DNA of 6,115 bases from positions 1 through 6,115 of the forward strand of contig QHUE01000140.1 of assembly GCA_003221825.1 (NCBI GenBank), read 5' to 3'. This DNA is from Gemmatimonadota bacterium (GTDB taxonomy: Bacteria; Gemmatimonadota; Gemmatimonadetes; Gemmatimonadales; GWC2-71-9). Within the stretch, counting starts at the first letter, position 1. The number at the start of each line of letters is the position of its first letter. Made by a program: the position numbers and the translations under genes. The notes below the pieces were generated by a model. The model was not told the origin of the DNA. It made no database searches and saw nothing but the letters and a program-made list of their open reading frames with translations. Below, piece after piece: positions 1 through 6,099 of the stretch.

Positions 1-68
1 CAATCGTGCGCCGCGGGGTCGCGCGGTGGACCGTGGATCAGGACGGAGCGGTACACCTCGTCCCATGA
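1..68 (+). CDS. 3' end of an unidentified upstream gene (partial)
   Basis: The frame whose codons begin at base 3 is open from the window edge to a TGA at 66-68 and ends in the residues D-Q-D-G-A-V-H-L-V-P. Its stop overlaps the kinase start as ATGA (65-68). The same arrangement joins the kinase to its regulator at 1534-1537, so this looks like the tail of a gene in the same operon. Only about 21 codons are visible, so the product cannot be named. The open frame could be chance over so short a stretch; the ATGA junction is the main support. Confidence 0.5.
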   Translation, partial: IVRRGVARWTVDQDGAVHLVP

Positions 69-1533
69 AATTCCGTACCCGCCTCCTGATCTCGTTCGGG
101 GTGGTGGTGCTGATTCCGCTGCTCGTCTTTGGCCTCGGCATCCGCCGCGAGATGTCGAAACGCGTGACCGCGCAATACAAGCGGCGAGTCGATGCGCTCG
201 TCAACGTTATTAGCGCCGACATCGCGCGGGAGAGCGACCGCATTGGCGCCCGCCTCGCCGCGCTGAAGAGCTCGCTCGTCGCCGACGACCGCTTCCGAAG
301 CTGGGTCGTCCGGGGTGAGAATCGCGGCTACGTGCTGGACTACGCGGGCGACGCGATGCGCCTGGCAGGTCTCGATTTTCTGCAGATTCAGGACGACGAG
401 GGGCGCGTGGTATCGTCCGGTCATTTCCGGAACGAGTATGACCGCCTTGGCCCGGCGGTGCCCGGTCCGGGACCTGCATTGGTTCGGGCGGCCACCGCGG
501 AAGGCTCATTTCTTGCCCTCGTGACGAGCGATTCGCTTCGCATCCCGCCCCGGCGGTTCCGGCTGATTGGCGGGATCGCAGTCGATTCGCAGTTTCTCGC
601 GCGCCTCGCCCGCGATCCGGAGCTTAGCGTCGGGCTCGTCCTGCCCAACGACACAGCGCACGCCGATTCGGGCACGCTCGTCGTGGAGCTCCCGCCGCTG
701 CCCTATGTGGACGCGACCGAAGGACCGGGACGCGTAGAACAGGCGCGCATCGTGGTCACACCCTCCTCCGCCCCCCTGACTGCGCTGCAGCGGAACGTGA
801 ATCTTTGGTTTGCGGCTGCCGTCCTGGTCGCCGCACTCGCGGCCCTGCTCCTGGCAGGCTGGCTCTCGACGCGCATCAGCGAGCCGGTCGAAGCCCGCAT
901 CGCCATCGGGGACATCGCCCGGCAGGTGAATCACGACATCAAGAACGGTCTCGCGCCGCTGCGCAACGTGTTTCGCCATCTCATCCAGGTGGCGCGTGAT
1001 GAACCCGCGGAGTTGCCGCAGGTGTTCTCCGAACGCCAGGGAACGGTAGAGTCGAGTATCAAGTACCTCGAGACGCTCGCTGCGAACTACGCGAAACTGT
1101 CGCCGCAGTCGGAGCGAAAGCCCACGGACGTGAATGCCGTCGTGCGAGAGACGATTGGCGTGTCGGGGGCGGTGCGCACCAAGCTTGCGGAGGCATTGCC
1201 GCCCGTCTCGGCGGACGCGCTCGTGCTGCGGCGCGTGATCGAGAATCTCGTGAGCAACGCCCTGGACAGCCTCGACGGGAAGGCCGGGACCGTGACAGTC
1301 ACAACGGAAAGCGGCAAGGGAGTGGTTCGTATTGCCGTGAGCGATACCGGTCGCGGCATGAGCAAGGCTGAGCTCGACCGGGCCTTCAACGATTTCTACA
1401 CGACCAAAGCAGGCGGGACGGGGCTCGGCCTCTCGATTGTGAGGCGTCTGGTTCTCGACTCGAACGGCTCGCTTGACGTCGAGACCGAGCCAGGGAAGGG
1501 GTCGACGTTCATCGTGAAGATCCCAATACTCTC

Positions 1534-1537
<4 letters not shown>
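65..1537 (+). CDS. Membrane sensor histidine kinase, NtrY/NtrB-like catalytic core, no HAMP domain
   Basis: This 490-residue inner-membrane kinase should autophosphorylate on histidine and pass the phosphate to the regulator encoded directly downstream. TM1 is about residues 7-26 and TM2 about 247-266. Between them lies a periplasmic sensor region of roughly 220 residues, with a Cache/PAS-like patch near 101-120 (D-D-E-G-R-V-V-S-S-G); its ligand cannot be predicted. The phosphoacceptor is H290 in N-H-D-I-K-N-G. The ATPase domain shows an N box at 391-402 (N394, N398), a G1 box D-T-G-R-G at 427-431 and a G2 box G-T-G-L-G-L at 451-456. Only about 24 residues separate TM2 from H290, so the usual HAMP domain is missing. 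I chose the ATG at 65, which overlaps the upstream stop as ATGA, over an in-frame GTG at 26 that would add 13 non-hydrophobic residues before TM1. A GGAG at 45-48 is too far away to be a convincing ribosome site. Translation is probably coupled to the gene upstream. Confidence 0.93.
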
Positions 1538-2904
<1,367 letters not shown>

Positions 2905-2907
2905 GGG

Positions 2908-2953
2908 CGTCGAGCGTGTTCGTCGAGACACAATCGTCGAACAACAGCGTTGT
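2908..2953. promoter_or_regulatory. Repeat-rich possible regulator-binding region upstream of the TPR gene
   Basis: CGTCGA occurs three times as a direct repeat, at 2908-2913, 2921-2926 and 2935-2940, with 13- and 14-nt periods. The second and third copies also form an imperfect dyad, TTCGTCGA (2919-2926) against TCGTCGAA (2934-2941), matching at 7 of 8 pairs. A perfect 5-bp dyad with a 3-nt spacer, ACAAC-agc-GTTGT, follows at 2941-2953. The cluster lies about 45-90 bases before the predicted transcript start of the TPR gene. This is somewhat close for a sigma-54 enhancer, but it is in the right gap. Binding by the adjacent regulator is inference. Confidence 0.4.
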
Positions 2954-2972
2954 AATTCAACTACTTAGCAAA

Positions 2973-2988
2973 TGGTCCAGGATCTGCT
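2973..2988 (+). promoter_or_regulatory. Candidate sigma-54 (-24/-12) promoter of the TPR gene
   Basis: The sequence TGG-TCCAGGATC-TGCT carries the two diagnostic dinucleotides, GG at 2974-2975 and GC at 2986-2987, at exactly the spacing of the sigma-54 consensus TGGCACG-N4-TTGCW. It matches 8 of the 12 consensus positions. Taking C2987 as -12, transcription would begin near 2999. That leaves a 26-base leader containing the ribosome-binding site at 3016-3022. The gene immediately upstream encodes a sigma-54 activator, which raises the prior. No convincing sigma-70 pair is visible in the gap. Confidence 0.5.
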
Positions 2989-3015
2989 TTTCCGAGGAGC
3001 CGAACCCCTGCTCCC

Positions 3016-3022
3016 GGAGGAG
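3016..3022 (+). promoter_or_regulatory. Shine-Dalgarno sequence of the TPR gene
   Basis: GGAGGAG lies just before the ATG at 3025; its GGAGG core ends 4 nt before the start. This is slightly tight but is the strongest plus-strand ribosome site in the window. It fixes ATG 3025 as the start. Confidence 0.75.
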
Positions 3023-3024
3023 CC

Positions 3025-3972
3025 ATGTCGTATCAATTCGAGCTGAACAAGTCCAACCGTTCGCTACGATTCCCGGTCATTCTGATGGCCGCGATCGTGT
3101 GCACGGTGATCGCCGCCTACGCCTTTGCCGCGTGCGGCGACCGTAACCCCGACCAGGCGCGCGCGAGCGAGCCCGCCGGAGCGACGTCGTCCACGACCAC
3201 CCCCACTCCCGTCAGCACCGAAAAGCCGGCGCTCGTCATCAGCGGCCCGGTCACGTTCGAGATGGCGGACTCGGCGTATCGCGAACGCCGTTACGATGAC
3301 GCCAAAGTTCTCTTCAAGACCTACACCGGCGGCCGGCCCAACAATGCGTGGGGCTTCTACATGCTCGGCCTGTCGGCCTGGAAGTCTGGCGACCGCGAGC
3401 AGGCGGAGAGCGCATTCGTCCAGGCGCTCACCATCGACTCGACGCATGTGAAGAGTCACCTCAACCTGAGCCGCGTGTTGCTCGAATCCGGGCAGCCGGA
3501 TAGCGCACTCGTGCACATCGAGGCCGCCATCGCGCTCGATTCGACGTCCAGCGAGCCGCTGCGGCTCCAGGGCCGGGCGTTCGAGGCGCAGGGCAAGACC
3601 GATGATGCGATCGTGGCCTACCAGCGCGCGATCGTGAAGAACGACAGCGATACCTGGGCGATGAACAACCTCGGCGCGCTGTACATCCAGTTGCAGCGGT
3701 TCGAGGATGCGATCGGTCCGCTGGCCCGTGCCAACGAGATCGAAGACAAGGTCGCGACGTTCCACAACAACCTCGGCATGGCGCTCGAGCTCACCGGCCG
3801 CTACGAGCAATCGGTCGAGCAGTACCGGGCCGCGCTGGCGATCGAGGGGACGTACGGCAAGGCGGTGTCGAACCTGCAGCGCGTGGAAGTGGTGAAACAG
3901 GATCCGTCAATCACGCCTGTGGATCTGGCGGAGCGCTCGAAGCAGTTCCAGGAAGGAATTTCGAAATGGTAG
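3025..3972 (+). CDS. TPR-repeat protein, probable lipoprotein
   Basis: This 315-residue protein is predicted to be exported. A basic N-terminus is followed by a hydrophobic stretch (about 16-36) ending in F-A-A-C-G-D. C37 would then be the lipidated cysteine, although F at -3 is an unusual lipobox residue and an uncleaved membrane anchor is the alternative. A Ser/Thr/Pro/Ala-rich linker (about 44-68) leads into roughly six tetratricopeptide repeats near 77-106, 108-139, 142-172, 176-206, 210-240 and 244-274. These carry the usual A-Y/L-G-A-L-P pattern (for example N-N-L-G-A-L-Y and N-N-L-G-M-A-L). TPR arrays bind proteins and have no catalytic role, so the partner is unknown. The gene follows a sigma-54 regulator and has a candidate -24/-12 promoter, so it may be that system's target. 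It ends next to a large palindrome and faces a convergent gene. Confidence 0.88.
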   Translation: MSYQFELNKSNRSLRFPVILMAAIVCTVIAAYAFAACGDRNPDQARASEPAGATSSTTTPTPVSTEKPALVISGPVTFEMADSAYRERRYDDAKVLFKTYTGGRPNNAWGFYMLGLSAWKSGDREQAESAFVQALTIDSTHVKSHLNLSRVLLESGQPDSALVHIEAAIALDSTSSEPLRLQGRAFEAQGKTDDAIVAYQRAIVKNDSDTWAMNNLGALYIQLQRFEDAIGPLARANEIEDKVATFHNNLGMALELTGRYEQSVEQYRAALAIEGTYGKAVSNLQRVEVVKQDPSITPVDLAERSKQFQEGISKW

Positions 3973-3975
3973 GTT

Positions 3976-4005
3976 GGTAGGGGCGCAGCATGCTGCGCCC
4001 GTACC
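3976..4005. repeat. 30-nt near-perfect palindrome between convergent genes
   Basis: The arms GGTAG-GGGCGCAGCA and TGCTGCGCCC-GTACC meet without a spacer. The central 20 bases (3981-4000) are a perfect palindrome, and only one pair in the full 30 bases fails (G3980 against G4001). It begins 3 bases after the TPR stop and touches the stop codon of the minus-strand gene, so it fills the whole convergent gap. There is no T-run on either strand. It could act as a bidirectional stem for 3'-end formation, or be a copy of a dispersed intergenic palindromic repeat. I recall similar GGGGCGC...GCGCCCC palindromes from other GC-rich genomes but cannot check. Confidence 0.85.
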
Positions 4006-4721
4006 TAGTTATCCTGGGCGAGCCGCCTCAAGAATCGGTTGAGGCGGCTTTCGCTGCTGTGCGGTTCGTCGCCGATGTAATCGACGCGGGCCTCGGCGAG
4101 CGCGGCGTGCAGCTCGGTGCGCGCTTCCGCCGCGCGGGCGCAGAGCGAGGCCTCTTCGGGCGCGGACGCCTCGAGCAGATCGGCGGCAAGGGCGAGCATG
4201 CGGCCCGCGAACGTCACGTAGGCGCGGACCATGCCGTGACCGGCGCCGCCGCGCTCGACCCATTCGGGGAAACAGCCCGACCACCATAACGCCAGCGCGG
4301 CGGCGTCCGCCGCGGCTTCGGCCTGGGCGACGGTGCCCTGCGGCAGCGCGGCGACGAAGCGCCACCACTCCGCCATGCCGTCTTCGCCCCGCGCGATCGC
4401 GCGCTGCGATTGCGACGTCGCGAAGACGACGGGCAGCGTCGCGGCGTAGTCGGCCAGCAGGATGTCGGTCACGCCGTGCGTGCGCAGCTGGGCGCGAATC
4501 GGGATGTACCAGAGCAGCGTGAGGGGGAGCGCGGCAGGCGCGCCGCCGCGGCCCAGGACCGCCTCGAGGGCCGCGGGCGAATCGAGCACGGTGTCGACGG
4601 CGCCGGCCTGCAGCGCCTGATCGGCTTCGCGTCCTTCCGAGACATCCATCCGCGCGATCTCGTCTACCAGACGGGCGAGGTCGCCGCGGGTCAGCTGGCG
4701 ATGAATGATGGGCCTGATCAT
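4005..4721 (-). CDS. Uncharacterised alpha-helical protein, 238 residues
   Basis: I do not recognise a named family. The protein is rich in alanine and predicted to be almost entirely helical, with no signal peptide and no clear membrane segment. Notable clusters are L-P-L-T-L-L-W-Y-I-P-I-R near residues 65-76, L-L-A-D-Y-A just after it, E-W-W-R-F near the middle, and L-W-W-S-G-C-F-P-E-W-V-E-R-G-G after that. The paired tryptophans and W-W-S-G-C-F-P-E-W look like conserved core or interface positions. It faintly recalls hypothetical proteins of Gemmatimonadota with a '...R-x-x-L-x-x-x-G-I-x-D-x-x-L-A-D-Y...' segment, but this is memory only. I chose the ATG at 4721 over one 22 codons upstream because a perfect AAGGAGG lies 5 nt before it. 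The gene stands alone, convergent with the TPR gene and divergent from efp. Confidence 0.8.
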   Translation of the reverse strand: MIRPIIHRQLTRGDLARLVDEIARMDVSEGREADQALQAGAVDTVLDSPAALEAVLGRGGAPAALPLTLLWYIPIRAQLRTHGVTDILLADYAATLPVVFATSQSQRAIARGEDGMAEWWRFVAALPQGTVAQAEAAADAAALALWWSGCFPEWVERGGAGHGMVRAYVTFAGRMLALAADLLEASAPEEASLCARAAEARTELHAALAEARVDYIGDEPHSSESRLNRFLRRLAQDN

Positions 4722-4726
4722 GCTTC

Positions 4727-4733
4727 CCTCCTT
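4727..4733 (-). promoter_or_regulatory. Shine-Dalgarno sequence of the uncharacterised gene
   Basis: Read on the minus strand this is AAGGAGG, followed by a 5-nt spacer and ATG at 4721. It decides the start codon against the more distant in-frame ATG at 4787, whose extra residues are charged and unlike a protein N-terminus. Confidence 0.85.
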
Positions 4734-4879
4734 ACGGCGTTGAGAGAGGCAAAGATGATGCCGGTCATCTATCTGGCTATTATGCAATGCGTTACGCTAA
4801 AAACCTCTCCTATTGTGTAGACACTCCGCTGCGGAAAGCTGCAATTAGACACGCGTAACGGGCGTGAGGCTGCTCACTA

Positions 4880-4902
4880 AGCACTCGGGGCCTTGGAGTG
4901 CT
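4880..4902 (+). promoter_or_regulatory. Stem-loop in the efp leader
   Basis: AGCACTC (4880-4886) pairs perfectly with GAGTGCT (4896-4902) around a 9-nt loop. A competing stem pairs GCCTT in that loop (4890-4894) with AAGGC just downstream (4903-4907), so the two cannot form together. The element ends 28 nt before the efp start codon. A regulatory role is inference; no T-run follows either stem. Confidence 0.35.
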
Positions 4903-4930
4903 AAGGCTGCCGGTTTAAGTTCCCGCTCCC

Positions 4931-5488
4931 ATGAAAGCCACAGACATTCGCAAAGGTCACGTCCTCATGATCGACGGCCAGCCGTGCCGGGTCATGGACT
5001 TCACGCACCGGACGCCCGGCAACCTGCGCGCGTTCGTGCAGGTGCGTTTCCGCAATCTGGTCTCGGGCAACACGTTCGATCAGCGTCTCGCGGCCACCGA
5101 TTTTCTCAACGAAGCGCGTCTCGACACCAAGGAGATGCAGGTCCTCTATCAGGACCAGGGTGGCGTGCACGTGATGGATCAGCAGACCTACGAACAGTTC
5201 ACTCTCGACGAGCGGGCCGTCGGCGAGGACACGCCCTGGCTGCAGCCGGAGATGGTCGTGCAGGTGGAGTGGCTGGATGGACGGCCTATCGCCATCGAGC
5301 TGCCGTCGGTGATCGAGCTGAAGGTGGTCGAGACGTCGCCGGTGATGAAGACGGCCACGAAGACCGCGAGCACCAAACCCGCGAAGCTATCGAATGGGGT
5401 GACCGTGCAGGTGCCCGAGTTTATCTCACCGGGCGAGAAGGTTCGCGTCGATCCGCGGTCCGGACAGTATCTGGAGCGCGCTAAGTAG
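4931..5488 (+). CDS. efp: Translation elongation factor P
   Basis: EF-P binds the ribosome between the P and E sites and relieves stalling at consecutive prolines. At 185 residues it has normal family length. The N-terminal KOW-like domain starts at T-D-I-R-K-G (4-9), the middle OB domain follows, and the C-terminal OB domain ends in F-I-S-P-G-E-K-V-R-V-D-P-R-S-G-Q-Y-L-E-R (about 163-182), close to the family signature. The tip loop that reaches the peptidyl-transferase centre reads H-R-T-P-G-N31-L-R-A-F. The position of the E. coli modified lysine K34 is therefore asparagine, which is neither lysylated nor rhamnosylated in known pathways. I recall similar P-G-N-L-R-A tips in Acidobacteriota-type EF-Ps. 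The start is fixed by an in-frame TAA at 4916-4918, but no Shine-Dalgarno precedes it (the leader ends TTCCCGCTCCC). Its last 8 bp overlap the end of tag on the other strand. Confidence 0.95.
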   Translation: MKATDIRKGHVLMIDGQPCRVMDFTHRTPGNLRAFVQVRFRNLVSGNTFDQRLAATDFLNEARLDTKEMQVLYQDQGGVHVMDQQTYEQFTLDERAVGEDTPWLQPEMVVQVEWLDGRPIAIELPSVIELKVVETSPVMKTATKTASTKPAKLSNGVTVQVPEFISPGEKVRVDPRSGQYLERAK

Positions 5489-6047
5489 TCAGCTGGCGGT
5501 AGCGGTAGCAGGTGACGAGATGGTCGTTCACCATTCCCACCGCCTGCATGAACGCGTAACAAATCGTGGGCCCGACAAACCGAAAGCCTCGCTCGACCAG
5601 CGCCTTACTCATCGCGGTTGATTCTTTGGTTTCGGCCGGCAGCCCGCGCAGGGTCTTCCAGGCGTTGACCTTCGGCCTCCCGCCCACGAACTGCCACAGA
5701 AACTGATCGAATGATTCGCCCGCGTCCTTCATTTCGAGGAACGCACGGGCGTTGCCGACCGCCGACTTCACTTTCTGTTTGTTGCGCACGATCCCCGGAT
5801 CCCTGAGGATCTTGGCGATACGGCGCGCGTCGTAGCGCGCCATCTTGTCGGGGTTGAACCCGTCGAAGGCTTTCACGAAGGCGTCGCGCTTGCGCAGGAT
5901 GATCGCCCACGACAATCCTGCCTGAAACCCATCGAGCACGAGCTTGCCGAAGAGTTGTTTGTCGTTGTGGACCGGGACGCCCCACTCGGTGTCGTGATAG
6001 GCGATCATTTGCTCGTTGGATGTAGACCAGCCGCAGCGATTATCCAT
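5481..6047 (-). CDS. tag: DNA-3-methyladenine glycosylase I
   Basis: This cytoplasmic base-excision-repair enzyme removes 3-methyladenine from alkylated DNA. Its 188 residues compare with 187 in E. coli Tag, and the two can be aligned from memory along their whole length: C-G-W, I-A-Y-H-D-x-E-W-G-V-P, Q-A-G-L-S-W, I-I-L-R-K-R, G-N-A-R-A-F-L and R-G-F-R-F-V-G-P-T-I-C-Y-A-F-M-Q-A-V-G-M-V-N-D-H. The zinc ligands of the family are all present: C5, H18, H176 and C180. E. coli E38, which contacts the damaged base, is D39 here, a conservative change. W47 matches the E. coli W46. The start M-D-N-R-C-G-W matches the family. AAGG lies only 1 nt before the ATG, so the ribosome site is poor. A strong terminator on the same strand ends about 18 nt upstream, which raises the question of where the promoter is. 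The 3' end overlaps efp by 8 bp. Confidence 0.96.
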   Translation of the reverse strand: MDNRCGWSTSNEQMIAYHDTEWGVPVHNDKQLFGKLVLDGFQAGLSWAIILRKRDAFVKAFDGFNPDKMARYDARRIAKILRDPGIVRNKQKVKSAVGNARAFLEMKDAGESFDQFLWQFVGGRPKVNAWKTLRGLPAETKESTAMSKALVERGFRFVGPTICYAFMQAVGMVNDHLVTCYRYRQLTT

Positions 6048-6065
6048 GCCTTGAAGGTAGAGACC

Positions 6066-6099
6066 AAAAAAGAGGCCAGGAAGACTTTCCTGGCCTCTT
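6066..6099 (-). terminator. Strong intrinsic terminator just upstream of tag
   Basis: A 13-bp perfect stem (6070-6082 with 6087-6099, arms AAGAGGCCAGGAA and TTCCTGGCCTCTT) closes a 4-nt loop. Read on the minus strand it runs into six T residues (complement of A6066-6071), the classic rho-independent form. On the plus strand no T-run follows, so it acts on minus-strand transcripts entering from beyond the right edge. It lies immediately before tag, so it either isolates tag from that upstream unit or limits readthrough into it. Confidence 0.9.

Larger units (their letters stand above)
4722..4930. other. Divergent intergenic region with multiple short repeats
   Basis: No gene is supported in these 209 bases. 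They must hold the promoters of both the minus-strand gene and efp. On the minus strand CATAAT (4784-4779) resembles a -10 box, but no matching -35 box lies 16-18 nt upstream. No clear sigma-70 pair points toward efp. An 8-bp inverted repeat CGTTACGC/GCGTAACG flanks 4790-4860. Inside it are direct repeats of TAGACAC at 4818-4824 and 4846-4852 and a small palindrome TCCGC-T-GCGGA at 4825-4835. The proximal 70 bases form alternative hairpins and are annotated separately. Confidence 0.6.

Noticed and set aside
26..28. GTG start for the histidine kinase, adding 13 residues
   Set aside because: The extension is polar and Gly/Arg-rich ahead of TM1, with no ribosome site. ATG 65 gives a normal kinase N-terminus and an ATGA coupling identical to that at 1534.
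4779..4784. CATAAT as a -10 box for the minus-strand gene
   Set aside because: No TTGACA-like hexamer lies 16-18 nt upstream on the minus strand. It is mentioned in the intergenic entry but not called as a promoter.
4785..4787. Upstream ATG for the uncharacterised minus-strand protein, 22 codons longer
   Set aside because: The extra residues are charged and histidine-rich and have no ribosome site, whereas the ATG at 4721 has AAGGAGG at a 5-nt spacing, lying inside the supposed extension.
4894..4908. TGG...GC near the efp leader as a sigma-54 promoter
   Set aside because: The GG-to-GC distance is one base short of the fixed spacing, and there is no further consensus match.
4857..4930. Possible tRNA: GGTTTAAGTTCC resembles a T-loop box, with some pairing between GGGCGTG and CGCTCCC
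   Set aside because: The only anticodon-like stem (CACTC/GAGTG) closes a 9-nt loop, position 33 is not T in any alternative, the D-loop lacks GG and the T-stem does not pair. The segment also runs directly into the efp start.
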